DNA from: Euryodendron excelsum
Lineage: Eukaryota > Streptophyta > Magnoliopsida > Ericales > Pentaphylacaceae
Assembly (NCBI GenBank): GCA_033060915.1
Contig: CM065389.1
Coordinates: 6,952,001 to 7,016,000, forward strand
Length of the DNA: 64,000 nucleotides
Direction of reading: 5' to 3'
Below, in pieces: positions 44,990-59,347 of the stretch; within the stretch, counting starts at the first letter, position 1, and each line of letters opens with the position of its first letter. The position numbers and the translations under genes are program-made. Under the pieces are notes generated by a model that did no database searches, was not told the origin of the DNA, and saw nothing but the letters and a program-made list of their open reading frames with translations.

Positions 44990-47690
44990 GGAGCTCACGA
45001 ACATAAAATTAACTAAACATGGTTTTCAGTAGTTTGAGAGTTTTCAAACATTTTAACAATTACAACACAAAACACCAACTATTTTCTTAAAAGAAATCTA
45101 CTACAAATAGAGTTAGAGAAATTTGTTAGAACTTCTAGCTAAGAGAGATGAACCTCTTCAACAGAATTTTAACAAAGATCATTTTTTCCCAATCCACACA
45201 ACTTGAAACTTTGTTAAGCTGTGCTTTGTAAAAAAAAAAAAAGAAGATCCATTGTCAGTTCAAGATATATCAATATTTACAGCCATAATTGATAGCCTAA
45301 AACAAACTTACCTCAATTGCTTTTTTGTTGGTACATAAGAGCTCCAAAGTCTTGGGGCCGGGGAGGAGGAGGGGGAGGCAAATGGCAAACCCATGAATGG
45401 CGTCACAAGAAAGTCATTTCAAAAGTCAAGATAAAACTTACAAGACAAATTGAAGGAAGGTATTTGGAAAATCATATATAAATATTCGGGAAATTAAGGA
45501 TAAGTTACACTTGCACCTCCTAAAGCGTATGGCTTGGTCTTTATGTGAGTCTATGTTTGGGAAGAGAAAATTGATAAACAATTAGTTAAGAGAGTCAGAT
45601 GTCAAGTAATGCTACAAATAAAGATGTCAGAGATATATTTTGAGTAATCACTTTTTTCGAGAACTAAATAGAATAGCTGACAGCATCTAAAAGAGCATAA
45701 ATTCAAACACGCCAAATAAATTGCAGAACAGGCTCAATGTCAAATCATCTCTCGGCCAATTGTTCAACTTAAATTAAGTAGCAGAAGAAACAAACTATTA
45801 AACTGGATTCAAACAAATTTTTAGATGAAACTGTATAATAGGTAGGAGCAAACACTATATCATGATCACATAATTATCATCATCTGAATATATATATGAA
45901 ACTTCAAACACCCCAATCTAGTTATGGATGATAACAACCCTCATAAGAAGAGCGTAGATAAATTTTTGAAGCACATGTTATACATGCCAAATCATCACAT
46001 GATCTCACGCCTAGATCTTCTAAAAATATATTCAGAATTTAAAGTCACCTTTTGAGAACCATGTAATCCTATCAGAAAGGTTCACTTTAAATTGAAAAGC
46101 AACCTTTTAAGGAAGAAGGCTAAATTGTCTAATCTCTAATAAACCACTGGAGCTAGCTTTACTATCACTTTGTCATGAATTACCTAAACGCACATACAAA
46201 GTCTATGATTTCACATTAACAAAGCCTAAAATCATTATGTGATATAACTAGACATATAAGACGTGAAGTAGCTTCTTATTGTAGCTGTTGTAGTTTTACT
46301 TGTAAGAGGAAAGAGTTAAGAGGCCCTGTTCCTCCGCTCAATGTGATTGTAGCCACCGTTTTTCGGGTTGCTTTGTCTCAAATAAGAGTGCCTGTATGGT
46401 TTGAAATAAAATTATAACTTAAAAAGTGAGACCACACATCAGAGGAGCATATCTCTGAGATTTTAAGTGAGATATATTACGAAGTGAAGATAATCATAAA
46501 ACCATATAAAAATGACATACTAAATTTTTGTTCTTGGCATATTTAGCTGCTATAAGATTTATGACAGGAAATTTAGGCTTTGTCATTGTCATTTTGTAAG
46601 TACAATATTGATCTAAATTTTGTTGGAACATTTAGTCTGACTAATCAAATTATGTTTGTCACAAAGAAAAGGAAAAAGGAACAATACCATACTTGTGGAG
46701 TGTTGGTCTGAATATATGAAGACATGAACTATGAATTACCTTTTAGAAAGGGGGAAATTAAAATTTTTATCAAACTCAATTTCACATGTAAAACAATATC
46801 AGGGAAGTAATTCCATACAACAAAAATTCCCTTGTCTCCGTCAAGAAGCTACTTGAAAAGAAAGCAACAGCAATGAAATCTAAAGACAAAGAAGCAATAG
46901 CTAGGAGAGACAAACTTCCAAAAAAAAAAAAAAATAGCCTAGAGAGATGAAGATGATCCAAAGCATGAGTACTGACTCGAGATATATAGGAGATTAGCAA
47001 GAGAATTCAACAGCAAAAAAAAAGAAGAAAAACTGACGAACTTGGAGAGGTAGCAACTGACACAGAGAGACATAATTAGAGCTACAGTTTGTGCATACAA
47101 ATTTTTGTATATTCACCAAATGACTTGCAAAGAAAACAAATTAGCTCTGCAGAAAAGCTACAAAATCAAATACCGAACCACATAAATTCAGTAATTAAAC
47201 AGATTTCTAGACAAATCAACATTCCCGCTAAATTTCACACATTTAACTGACAGATAGAAGATTAAATAAGAAACCAACAAACAAACCAAAAAATAGATGA
47301 ATAAACAAAAATTATTTAACAGGATTTAGCAGATACATCAATTTTTTTTTAAAAATAGACAACAAATTAAATGTATAGCCTCAACAGTTGAAGAGCAAAA
47401 TAGAAACTTTCTAACCTGGACAAGCACAGCTGAGAGAGACCCCTAGATGGTTAGGGATAGCATTTCAAAACAAGAGCTGGTATGAACACAAAGACAACGA
47501 TAAACAATGAAACCATCGATGCACAGTAACATGCGGTACTTCTTCACGTTGCAATGAAAGCACACCTGAAGAGGGGGAAAAAAAAAACGTACTCTTGACA
47601 TCACTTTTGCTGGTATTCTAAAAGTATAAATTCAATTTATTATATTATTATATAAAGATGAAAGAAGAAATAGCTTTGATAAAGATACTA
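44990..47690. other. Helitron interior without recognised gene
   Basis: AT-rich, possibly intron or flank of captured genes. The part at 45960-46200 resembles 48000-48200 (TTTTTGAAGCA[C/T]AT, TTTGTCATGAATTA). No frame looks coding. Confidence 0.4.
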
Positions 47691-48720
47691 TACATTCATA
47701 TTTGAACATGTAGGCCTTCTGAAGATTGTTGAGCCATCGCGATGAAACTCTGAATCAATATTATACCTAAAGCTAAACAGAGCTGTGCACAATTTGAGCC
47801 AAATTGGACAAACGTGATACAAGAATAATGATGACAGAATACTTGTTGGTTTGAGGTGCTTCTGGTTTTTGTTATTGGGTATGTATGTTTTTAGTCTATT
47901 TTGGTGCTTTATGTTGAATTGAAAAATCGGTAGCTGCTCAAATCAACAAGAATTTTATCACTTTTTTTCTTGTTATGTGCTGAATGCGGGTTTATAAGAA
48001 CAGGAGCAAATTTTTGAAGCATATATCACATAATCCCAAATCAGTACAAGTTAAAATCAAAATTTTGAGAGTAGGGAATCTTGTTAGAGAGGTTAACTCG
48101 AAATTAAAGAAGAACATTCATAGGGAAAATGCTACATTCTATTTGAGAAACTGTATGAGTTGCCTTGACCATGCCTTTGTCATGAATTAGCTATATGCGT
48201 ATTGATACGACATCATATTGGGAAAACCCAAAAGTTATCAAGTTATCATGTTCGCATGATCAAGATTTTAAATTAGTACCAAGAAGATGTTCAAGTGAAA
48301 AACAAAAAATATTTGTTGAAATGCATTCTAAAGGCTAAAAAAGCAAAAGCAACTAAGAGTGATCGTTTTAGGATGAAAATTAGTACCAAGAAGATGTTGA
48401 AATGGAAAACAAAAAAAATCTGTTGAAATGCATTCTAAAAGTTGAAAAAGCAAAAGCAACTAAGAATGACCATGTTAGGATGAAGAGAGAATAAGTGATA
48501 TCTAGATCTAAGAGGGGAATATAGAAATACATATATGAAACAATATCAAAAAATGTAGAGAGAGAACATGTACACCTTCTGAAGATTATCCAACCATTGC
48601 TATCAAACTTTGAATCAATATTATACCTAAAGCTAAACAGAGCTCTGCACAATTTGAATCAAACTGGAGAAACGTGATACAAGAATAATAATGACAGAAT
48701 ACTTGTTGGCATTGTTACAA
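47690..48720. repeat. Internal Helitron duplications
   Basis: CCTTCTGAAGATT ... AATCAATATTATACCTAAAG ... GATACAAGAATAAT occurs at about 47715-47850 and 48580-48720. A 100-base unit (ACCAAGAAGATGTT ... GTTGAAATGCATTCTAAA) is tandem at about 48277 and 48385. Confidence 0.75.
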
Positions 48721-49720
48721 AGATGCTCAGTTGTTAAGTTTAAGCTGTGAAGTTGAATCGTTTCTTTCATTGTCAACAATGATTAATGCAATCGATGAAT
48801 TGGGAATTATTAATGTAATCGAAAGAGTAGTCATCAAAAATCTAAACAATATGAAAGAATAATTATAAGTACTGTATCAGTTGCTTATACCAATTCAGGT
48901 GGGAGTTTGTTGACAGAAAGTTATAATTGCATGTTTAGATGAACAGGTTCAAGGTTTAACATTTTAAAGATGCTTATGATGCATGGTAGGTGCAATAGTA
49001 AAGAAATGGACTGGCTTATATAAGAAAGCTAAGTTGATAGACTCAGATGTAAGTTGGGGTAATAATTTGGGAGGCTCAGCTATGGATTGGAAATGCAAAA
49101 CATGCCTTCATTTATCATGGTTGCAACAATAGTTGCCTATATGAGATGAAATAAATAGATCTCTCATTGGCCTTCCAAGTCACCCTACCAATGGATATTT
49201 AGAAGTTTCATTGTTACGTTTTGTTTCCAACAGCAATTAGCATCATTGCCATAGTAAGTATTCCTCAAAAACACTGAAACCCAAGATATGTAAGGATTGA
49301 GGGAGAGAAAATAAGTTCTAGATTTAAAATGCCAAATCACCTAGAGAGGTTAATAGCCAGAGCAGGTCACAATGAAGTGGCAGAATTGGTGCGGTGAAAG
49401 AGACAAACTCAACATAAACAACAAATAACCTACACTCTGTGTAGATACAAAAGCCTGAAATATATAGCACTGACAAAGACCATAGATCTCAACTCATGAT
49501 GATGAAGCCAAAAATTTCAGGTTGGAAGAGATTCTAAATCAAAACCCACAAACAACAAAAATTAATCGAGAACCTGAAGCTTGGTACATAATCTCATAGG
49601 GCAAGGAATTTTTACCTCTCTTGTGAATATTAAGCGCTGCAAAACGAGTGTGAAAAGTGATTGACAGAGAGAAGAGATGAAACTGCAAGCTGAATCAGAA
49701 AGCAAATGACACATAGAAGG
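48705..49720 (-). repeat. Helitron internal unit 1, ending in a leader-like block
   Basis: In plus order: a block with TTACAAAGATGCTCAGTTG (48712), a block with AAAGAAATGGACTGGCTTAT (about 48998) and a leader-like block (49255-49720) matching 63430-64000. The first two recur at about 50470 and 51255. Confidence 0.75.
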
Positions 49721-50464
49721 GATGAATGGGAAGAACCCAGAGGAAGAGATAACATAGAGAAAGACATGTAACTATGGTGGTTAGTTGAAAAACCTGGGCA
49801 AACATGTATCAGGTTCAGTAATTGGATGAAGCTGTACAAAATGGCTGAATGAGACAAGAACCAATGCAAAAATAGAGCTGGTGTTGATGTTTATCAAGTT
49901 CTGAAAGGCTCAAATATGTAACAAGCATAAAGTTAAAACAAACAACAAAGTGAAACTCACAGGCTTCTATTCTTGGATAAGTAATGCAGAAACGACAAAA
50001 ATAGATCAATGATGAGGAAATAATGCTATTTTGATTAATCCAAAACATGCCTACATGCAGAGATAACATATTGGAGATTCTTACAATCAAGCAAGAAATT
50101 GAAACATCCCATGAAATGCTCTTTGGTATTTTCTGATGCAATAATAGTGCAAGAAATCACAGGTTTGATGTTGTTTGGCCTTTTATGAAATCTGAAATCT
50201 TTTTCAAGATCATAGATGTTCGTTTAAAATGACAAGTAGTAGGACTAGGGAAGCCACAGTTGTTGGAGCTTTTATAATAGATGAACTTGATTGATGGGCA
50301 TATTTACACATATGATTTCACAGTTTATACATATGGTATCAAAGAAGAAAGAAAGCAATATTCAACTTTCGACTGCTACAAATGATCTGGAAAACAAAGA
50401 TGCTCAAAACTTAACATTTCTTCATGAGATGACAGACACATGCATGTTTGAATTACAAGTAAAG

Positions 50465-51810
50465 ATCTTGTCATTCTTACAAAGATGCTCAGTTGGTAAG
50501 TTTAAGCTCTAAAGTTCAATTGTTTCGTTCATTGTCAACAATCATTAATGCAATTGAAGGATTGATAATTATTAATGTAATCGAAAGAGTAGTCATCAAA
50601 AGTCAAAGCAATATCAAAGAATATAAGTACTTTATCAGTTGGCTATAACAATTAAAGTAGGAACTTGTTGAGAGAAAGTTATAATTGCACTTTTAGATTA
50701 TTAGGGATAAGCAAAAATTATAATGTTTTAAAGACATAAACCAGAACACAAATACATATCATGCGAGAAAACCACAAATCACATTGTATGAAGGAGCTAA
50801 ACCATGAGTTTGAAAGACAAACAGGTTACAAAGTGAAGATATCAAGTGGAGCAAGTGACAATGAAGTTTTAAAATAGGACAGATCAAAGAAAGAAAGGAA
50901 CTATGCAAAATAGGTGCAATAAAGAGGTAATACAAAGCATATTAACAAAGGAGGGAATTAAAACAGGTAAACTCAAAATAAAATGTGCCCTAAAGATGAA
51001 CAAATATAGACTGGAATATGAAAATATGTGCCTTACTTTATCAAGAAGCTCAAACTGTGAACCTGTAACAAAAACCATATTATAGAGACAGTAGATAAGA
51101 TCTGAGAAAAGCAGAAATAAGAGATAATAGATACGAAGTCATTTTTAGTACTCTTTTTTTGTGAAGAAATTATTGATATTTTAGGTTCATGTTTAAATGA
51201 ACAAGTTCAACGTTTAACATTTTAAAGGTGCTTATGATGCATGGTAAGTGCAATAGTAAAGAAATGGACTGGCTTATATAAGAAGGCTAAGTTCATAGAG
51301 TCAGATGTAAGTTGGGACAATAAGTTGGCAGGCTTAGCTATGGACTGGAAGTGCAAAACATGTCTTCATTTATCATGGTTGCAACAATGGTTGCCTATTA
51401 GAGATGAAATAAATAGATCTCTCATTGGCCCTCCAAGTTACCCTACCAATGGATATTTAGAAGTTTCATTGTTACATTTTGTTTCTAACAGCAATTAGCA
51501 TCATTACCATAGTAGGGTGTAGAAATGTTGTTAGCAAGCTGCACAGACAAAGTAATAATTGCAAGTTTAGATCATTAGGGTTGAGTAAAAACTCATCCAG
51601 AACCTAAAGCTCGGTACATAATATCATAGGGTAAGGAATTTTTACCTCTCCTGCAAAAATTGAGCCCTGCAAAACGAGCGTGAAAGGTGATCGACAAAGA
51701 AAAGTGATGAAACCTGAATCTGAATGAGAGAGCAAATAACGCACAGAAGATCTAAATGGGTAGAAGCCAGAGGAAGAGATAACATAGAGAGAGATGCCTA
51801 ACTATGGTCG
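50465..51810 (-). repeat. Helitron internal unit 2
   Basis: Contains the same blocks as unit 1: TTACAAAGATGCTCAGTTG at 50477, AAAGAAATGGACTGGCTTAT near 51257, and a partial leader-like block (51590-51810) with AAGGAATTTTTACCTCTCCTG and AAAACGAGCGTGAAAGG. Confidence 0.75.
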
Positions 51811-52009
51811 TCGGGCAAAAAGCCTGGGCAAACATCTATCAGCTACAGTAATTAAATGAGGTGGCACAAAATGGCTGGATGACACAAAAACCAACGCAAA
51901 ATCAGAGTTGGTGTTATGTTTATCAAGTTCTAAAAGGACAAATATCTAACAAGTAAAAAGCAAAATAATCAAACGAACAACAGAACTCAAGAATGAAACA
52001 ATGATCTCA

Positions 52010-52800
52010 ATCCACTAAATATGTTGAAACTGGTTAGCAAGACTAAAAATAACAGAGTTACTCGTCAAAAATTCCAAAACCCAAGAGATGTAAAGACTGA
52101 GGTTGCAAAAAATTTGATCTACATTAGAAACCGCAAATCACCTAGAGAAGTTAATAGCTAGAGCAAGCCAGAATGAAGCGGCAAAATAACTCCAGTGAAA
52201 GAGGCAAATCTAAGATAAACAACAAACAACTTAGACCTTATGTACATAAATAACGCTGAAATAGATAGCAGCAACAAAGACCATACATCTTACCGTGTGC
52301 AGAACATGAACATTTCAAGTTGGAAGAGATTCTAAATGAAAAAGCAGAGACAATGAAAACTCATAGAGAATGTAAAGCTTGATAAATAACTTGATAGAGC
52401 AAGAAATTTTTACCTTTCCTGCAAACATTACCAATGCAAAAGACTGTTAGGCAAAGATTACATATCTAAGTTACTGCTGAATTGGGAAAATTGTAATAAG
52501 CAGAGAGAAATGGTATGGAAATTGTTTTGAGACTATGTAATTCCATAGTTGCATGAACATGCTTTTCAATAATAACAGAGGAGCAAATGGGCTTTGTTGA
52601 TTTGTAGGCTCAGGCATCATTTGGAGAAGCAAAAGGCATCTACATTTATCATGGTTGCAACAATGGTTGCCTATGAGAGCTATCAAATAGATAGACTCAT
52701 TGACCCTCTAAGTTACCCTACCAGTGAATATGTAGTGATTTGGTTATTGCGTTTTGCTTCTCTACCCATAAATATCATCATTGCCATTGGAGGCTAGCTG
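52010..52800 (-). repeat. Helitron internal unit 3
   Basis: Leader-like block (52010-52470; TTAATAGCTAGAGCAAGCC, CAACAAAGACCATA) followed by a shortened block with TTTATCATGGTTGCAACAAT (about 52638) and ATCATCATTGCCAT. Diverged from units 1 and 2. Confidence 0.65.
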
Positions 52801-52803
52801 CAC

Positions 52804-52805
<2 letters not shown>

Positions 52806-52849
<44 letters not shown>
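52806..52849. repeat. Poly-G tract, 44 bases
   Basis: Uninterrupted run of 44 G, then A and five more G. Such a long G run is rare in plant DNA; it may be a real G-quadruplex-forming tract or an assembly or sequencing artefact. Confidence 0.9.
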
Positions 52850-52850
<1 letters not shown>

Positions 52851-52855
52851 GGGGG

Positions 52856-53764
52856 TGCGGGTGTGTTCAAACATGGGTGCAAACTCTGGGAGACATAGAT
52901 ATAATTGTCACTTTAGGTTGTTAGGCATGAATCGAGTTAATATAATTTACAGTCATATGGAAATAAGTTAAGAAAGAAGTAGTAAAAATAATACTGCAGA
53001 AGCATAAATGAAAGCAAGAAATAAATTTCTAACATTGTACATTGAGTTTTGAACACTTGTTACACAGGTTTGGCTTGTCATAGACTTCAAGTTTGATAAG
53101 TTTTTATTGTATGCTAATCCAAGCATGAACTGTATCTAAGTAATCAATTTTGCTTCTAATGTTTGAATAGCACATCTAATCTTGTGCATCAGAGAGCAAT
53201 ATTGTGCAAGGGTTAAGAAGTAACATAAAAAGACATAATATATTACAAAGTTGGAACATGCTGATGTTTCAGGCCTTCGAAAGTATATATATAGTGCAAA
53301 ATTGAGTATTTTTGGTAGTTGTCTGTCTTTTTGAGTTCATATATTACATTTTTTGTTAATATTTACATTTCAAAAAGTAAGCAAAAGAAAGCCTCCTATA
53401 TTCTACAGCAAACATGAGCATAAGGAATATGTTTCGACACAGGAAACATATTAGCTTTGTTTGCATTCTAATATATATGTCATAAAATGACATATGGAAG
53501 CTTAACATAGCATATGGCTTGGGTTATCATAATACAAAAATGTCAATTTGTGTCTTTTTAAGGTACAAGCATATTTAAGTTAAGATTACCTATAGTTAGA
53601 TATATATATACATAGATATATGTCATGGTTAAGATGTGTCAGTCCATAGGCTGCGAAGAAGCAGCCATGGAGCTCTGGGGCAGCTCGTCATGGACTAACA
53701 CAATATTGAACTTCTGCTGCATTTCATCCCGGGCTTCAAATTGGTAGGTCTTGAGAAGAACAAA
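52856..53764. other. 3' flank of the RPA1-like gene
   Basis: AT-rich, no gene seen. The last 130 bases are likely 3' UTR of the RPA1-like gene. Confidence 0.4.
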
Positions 53765-56146
53765 TTATTTTGTTGTTGCTGAAAGATCTTTGAACATGTG
53801 GACATCAATGAATCCATCCTATCCAAGAATAGTTGAGTATGTTACTGCATTATTATTAGTAGTTAAGATTAGGAGGTAATTTCACGGTAATTTAAAGGGT
53901 AATACCTCCTTTGTTTTCTCCATTAATTCAGTGGCAGTAAAAGGAAAGAGCTTTTCAGCATTCTTCCCAAATAAAGTACCGATAATGATTCTGGATTCAT
54001 TTTCAAGTTGGACTTCAAAGCGGCATCTATAATAAATAGAATTTGATTTCTGTTTGTTTAAAATAAATTTTGGAATGATGGTTTAAAATAGTCATTTACA
54101 GGCAAGGGTTTGATGTAGAAAAATAATTTAGTGTTTAAGATTCATTGCTACATATACCTTATAAATTTGAAACAATTCAACTCATTATCATTTTTAAGTA
54201 GGTGGCTATCATTGATACATACTTCTTTAGAAAAGCTGTGTGTTTTTCAAGAAGTTACAAGCTAAGCTGATTATTTATATCTATTAAAGACATAAGTAAG
54301 TGAAAGCTGTGGCCAAGTTTGACAAATACTAACATTATCTTAGTCGGTGGATGTGCTCATCATACTTATTAGATAGTTAGATATCTAAATAGTCAAGAAT
54401 TGATATTTGTAGCAGGAAAATAGTAAGGGCAAACATATGTATTTTTTTTATGCTTTTTGAGTGAAGGCCTGCTTGTATTATGCTTGCTAAAAGATGTAAT
54501 TTCATCATTATAGGAGGGGTTTTTTTTTTTACTTTTCCTGAGTTATCTTTACAGTAGTTTGCGTGCTAACATTGCAATAAATGTTGTTATAGCCATACTT
54601 GGTTGTGCTGTCGCAGTTTGCTGATTACAGTGAATGCAAGTAAAGACTCTTCCATATTTGGCGGCAATACCTTTGTGGCACTTGTTGCAGCTCATGTACC
54701 AGAAGCTCTGATTAAGATTTGTCAGGTTCATAGACGCTTTGACCCAGAACATTTCCTACAATTACAGAGTCAATATTAAATCAAGTTTGAATATTGAATT
54801 AGTATGTAGATATTTATAATTCTAAAATAGGGAAAAGTATACATTGGTTGATGATGGCTGAATTGTGCTGATGGGTACAATGTCTTCAAGTTTGGGTGGT
54901 GGAAAGCTTAAGGCTGTTCGCAATAATTCATGTTCTGCTGCAATAGATTTCAGTTGGATGTCATTTTTTTTAGCCCTATATGAAAATGGACAAATCATAT
55001 TATAGGCGGGAATAAATAATAATTGGTATTAATAAGTTTATTGTTAGAAGAATAATTTACTGACCACAAGTGCAATGTTGCTACGTCTTCAATGTCAGGA
55101 TTTATTAGGAAAGAGCTTGAGGATTTGGTTAAGAGTGACAAGCCTAGCAAATGTTTAAGAGTAATATGTTAGAGCTTAAGTTTCTTGAGGAGGAGGGATA
55201 TATTTTGATTATAATGGTTTAACTGACCATTATAGGAGACAACTTTGAGTCGAAGTGCAATTATCACAGGCCATTCATTCATAATAGCTGATATGGAAGC
55301 AGACTCATCATCAACAAAGTTGTCCCACATAGTGAGGAGTGTTGGGTTCAATCTGCCATCTAATAATAGTAAAAAAAAAGGTTGAAGGATCAATTTGAAA
55401 TGGCATGTGAAGTAAAGATTTATGAATATTACTCTTCATTAATAATCAGAAGTTCTTGAATTGTAGACCATCCACACTTTGTTTGCAGCTGTCTGAGTGG
55501 TGACTATTTTATGACTAGAGCAATGATATCTAGAAATAGATATTTTTGTATAGTAAGTAGTAATTTATTCCCAATAGGGGCATAATAGAAGCAATTAAGA
55601 GAGTGCAAACATTAAGAATATGTAATAACTTACCAACTTCTGACCTAGAATCAATGTATTTTTGAAGCTGGACAAAGGGAACAAAGCTATATTTGACTGT
55701 GATGCTAGTGTCAATGTCATCTTGGATTTCTTCAATGAGTGTTCTGCTGTTGATAATCAACTGGTAATCATAGGTTGTTGTGCGATAATCTGGATGAGCT
55801 GGTTTGACAATAGCATTAGACACATAGTACTTTTTGTAGATGAGTAGCAACTTTTCAAATAGCTTGATGTCCCTGCCAAAAATAGTAGCCTGCACTTGTG
55901 TACCCTATATATATTTAAGTAAATATAACAGCAACTGTGTTAGCAATGTTTTTTGGTAATAGCAAAATAACAGGGGAAAATCATCGAGATGTGCCTTACT
56001 TGAGAATCAACTAACATAAGTCTGCGGTATTTTATGGGGCTTGAAGCTGGATATCGCGGAAATCCCCTTTCTGCAATCATAACTTTCACAGTCCATAGCT
56101 TTGATTGAGGCGTTACATCTTTGATCATTTTTAAATTTGTCGGCAT
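53765..56146 (-). CDS. RPA1-like single-strand DNA-binding protein of the Helitron
   Basis: Eight exons: 56146-56000, 55904-55634, 55359-55228, 55143-55065, 54975-54843, 54755-about 54586, 54026-53906, 53818-53765. OB-fold regions resemble plant RPA70/DUF223 proteins (VQATIFGRDI; TMWDNFVDDE; WPVIIALRLKVVSYNG; SSSFLINPDIED). A Rep-A_C type zinc finger follows (FWYMSCNKCHKG, FTCIHCNQQT). Splice phases agree through exon 6. At the exon 6/7 junction the only donor (CCAA|GTATGG) leaves the frame one base off; one missing G would explain it. Plant Helitrons often carry such a gene beside Rep/helicase, presumably to bind the displaced strand. No internal stop was seen, unlike its neighbour. Confidence 0.8.
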
Positions 56147-59127
56147 TTTTGATATTCTGCTCTCAAGAAATTAACAGGTAAACAAAAAAGTATTGGCATA
56201 ATATAGGCTCTATTAGTATCACAAAATATTTTCTAATTGTACAATGTTAAAGCATAAGAAACCATGTGCATAATATAGAGTCTGTTAGCATCGGATAATA
56301 TTTTCTAATTGTACAAAGTGAAGACATAAATAAGTAATTCTAGACTAGTAAACTATTACAAAAAGTGAATTTATAATTAGAAACTATATCAAAAGCAAAA
56401 TTTGTTGGATTGACCTGTACTTTCCACATAAGCTAGTGTTTAGTAATCAAGCTTTGTCAATGCTAGCATGTCACGATAAATGACATTTTTGGTACAAGAT
56501 ATATTAGGATTATCAATTGAAATTGGTTTTATAAGCACTTTGACAAAGTTAGCATTTTTGGTTCTTGACAAAGCAACGTATAGTTGCCCATGGGAGAAAA
56601 CAGGTTATGGTAAATATAAGCCTACAAATTCAAGGGTTTGGCCCTGTGACTTATTAATTGTCATAGCAAAACATAATCTAATTGGGAATTGTTTTCTTTG
56701 GAAAGCAATAGGATAGTTGTGAGTTTCAGCAGGTTCTAAAGGAATTCTTGGCAAGAAGACTCTCTTGCCTCGATGATGCCCACTTGCTATCTCTGCATTA
56801 ATGATGTTAGGCTCTAAATTTTTACAAATCAAACGGGTACCATTGCTTAAACCTTCAACAGGATCTATGTTTCTAAGAAGCATAATTGGACAATTTGGTT
56901 TTAGGACTAATATGTGATGGGGCAGCCCATTTGGAGTAAGACTATTCAAAAAATCCTCATATTGGCCCTGCTGAGTTGGGTCAACAGTTTTATCAAAGCT
57001 CTTATATATTGTTGGTCCCCCTAGGAATCTATTAATAAGAAGATTGTTAATTTCATCAACACAATCATTTTTTGGTGTCAATATTGCTCTATTTATCATG
57101 GTCTTTAGATCATTAACATATCTATCTAGTGTCGGAAAGACTAAGTTCATTAGTATGTTCAAGGAATGAGAATGGTCTTCATAAGGTATTATCATGTTTG
57201 ATGGTATTTTAATGATATCGTCAATAGCAACTTGTTCAATTCCATCGCCAACACGTAATAAAAAGTTGGAGAAGGAAGTATCTAGTTTTGCTCGCATATT
57301 TTCTGTTAATCTGATTTTTTCTAGTATAGGCCATAAACTTGAGCTAATTAGACTGGCATCAATCATCTGGTCTTTGGTGGCTCTTGGGACCACTGGAAGG
57401 ACTTGCCGGAAGTCACCCCCAAAAACTATTACCTTTCCTCCAAAGGACAAATCAGAATCATTTATATCTTACACCATTCTATTAAAAGATTCAATAGCTT
57501 CTCTTCTTGCCATCAATGCTTCGTCCCATATAATAAGTTTGACAACTTACAATAATTTTGCAAGCCCACTTTGCTTACTAATATTACAAGTTGTATTATC
57601 ATCATCAATAATAATGAGTATTTTGAATCGTGAATGGGCAGTCCACCCACTAGGCAAAATAGAGGCAGCTACTCTTGATGTTGTTGTGGCAAGGGCAACA
57701 TAACCTTTGAATCTTATAGCGGCTAGAATTGCCCGGTATAAAAATGTTTTTCCAGTGCCGCCGGGTCCATTTATAAAAAAAGCTCCAAGTTTTTTGGAAA
57801 AGACTCTATTTACTATAGTCTTGTAAGCTAGTCTTTGTTCTGTGTTTAACATTGATATAGCAAGAATATCTTGTTCAGAAACTACAATATTCAGCTCATG
57901 TTCTATCTCTTTTGCTGCAAACTCTTCCTGATTCATAGAAATATTATCATCAGTAATGTTATAAGAAGTAATATTTCTACCCATAGATTCAAGTGTTGAA
58001 TTTATACTGCGCAAGACCTTAATTCTAACCTGGTCTTTAATAAGACTATGCATATTTAAGAAGTCCTCAAACATGATAGATTCAAATTTGGCCCATAATT
58101 TATTTGGATTGCTAGGTTGACAATATACTAAGATAGTTGCAAAAAGACGCCGTAAACTATATGGCATTTGATACAATGATGATTCTTGTATACAAAGTTC
58201 TAAACTATTATCAGATTCTAGCAATCCATGTAGCATAGCAAATTCACGAAACGATGCCATTCTAATGCCATTCACAGTTTTCAAGTGATCAAATGAGGTA
58301 GGGCCTCTAATATGGTTTAATAATAACCGTAAATAGTATCGCTCGCGTTCAAGAGGATTTGCAGTGACAATTCTGCCAATAACATGACCTTTCTTTCTTG
58401 GTGTCCAGGTTTTTTTGGGTCGGTCCCAAACAAAATGTTCTGGAAACTCTCTATAAAGAAACTTTTGTTGTTCAGACACTGTCTTGTTCATGTTAAAATA
58501 TTCAGTAAGCATTGATTTCACAAAAAAATCATTTCGAAGAACATAACCAAGATCATTATTGTTTCTAAATGTTATAGTCTGATTGTCTTCTAAATGCAAT
58601 TGCAAACTTAGGATAGCAGGTTGCATCTCATTTAAAACAAAGCTATAAATTCGCCACATAGCCTCTGGGGGCGATATCCATCGCGCATATTGAAATTGCT
58701 CAATTTCATCTACATTTTATACCACATGTTGAGAGATTACAGAAAATGCTATCTGGTCATGTCCTTTATATATATATTTATACAAATATTTAACTGCTTT
58801 AATAGTAGAGCATACTTTAACATTAATATGGCAATCAAATTTAGATAAGAGATATTGATTATATGGTATAACCCAACGATTGTCAAGGGTTGCACCTCTG
58901 ACCTTTGCTTTTTGGCCATCGTCACAACACCTATACAATGGGTAAGAATCATTTCCATTGGTTGTGTCAGAACAAAATGGTTTAGGATAGTTATTCTTAC
59001 AAAATCCATTATGTGCCATGCACACGTTAGTAGGATTCAATTTTTCACAAGGACCATGCATCATACGTTTAATGACCATAGCATATAAATGTGGATTTTC
59101 ATTTTTGTTAGGTAGTTCTGCAGATAT

Positions 59128-59347
59128 ACCCCCACACCAAAAAACTAAACACCACTCTCAAAATTCACATAACAAACAAAATATCAAAACAACATAACTG
59201 TGACACAAACCATCAATAACACAAAAACAACATAAATATAAAAAAACCACCCCTATCACACACTCACACCCAACCCCCCAACACACCCCACCCCTTCCCT
59301 AACCCTCACCCCACCAAACCTCAAATAATCACACACACTCTCTCCTA
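59128..59347. repeat. G-depleted A/C-rich insertion in the Rep gene
   Basis: Only two G on the plus strand in about 215 bases, against a normal composition on both sides. It separates SPESYDRI from AELPNKNENPHLY, which are contiguous (apart from about two residues) in other Helitron Reps, and shifts the frame. Not recognisable as a transposon. Confidence 0.8.
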
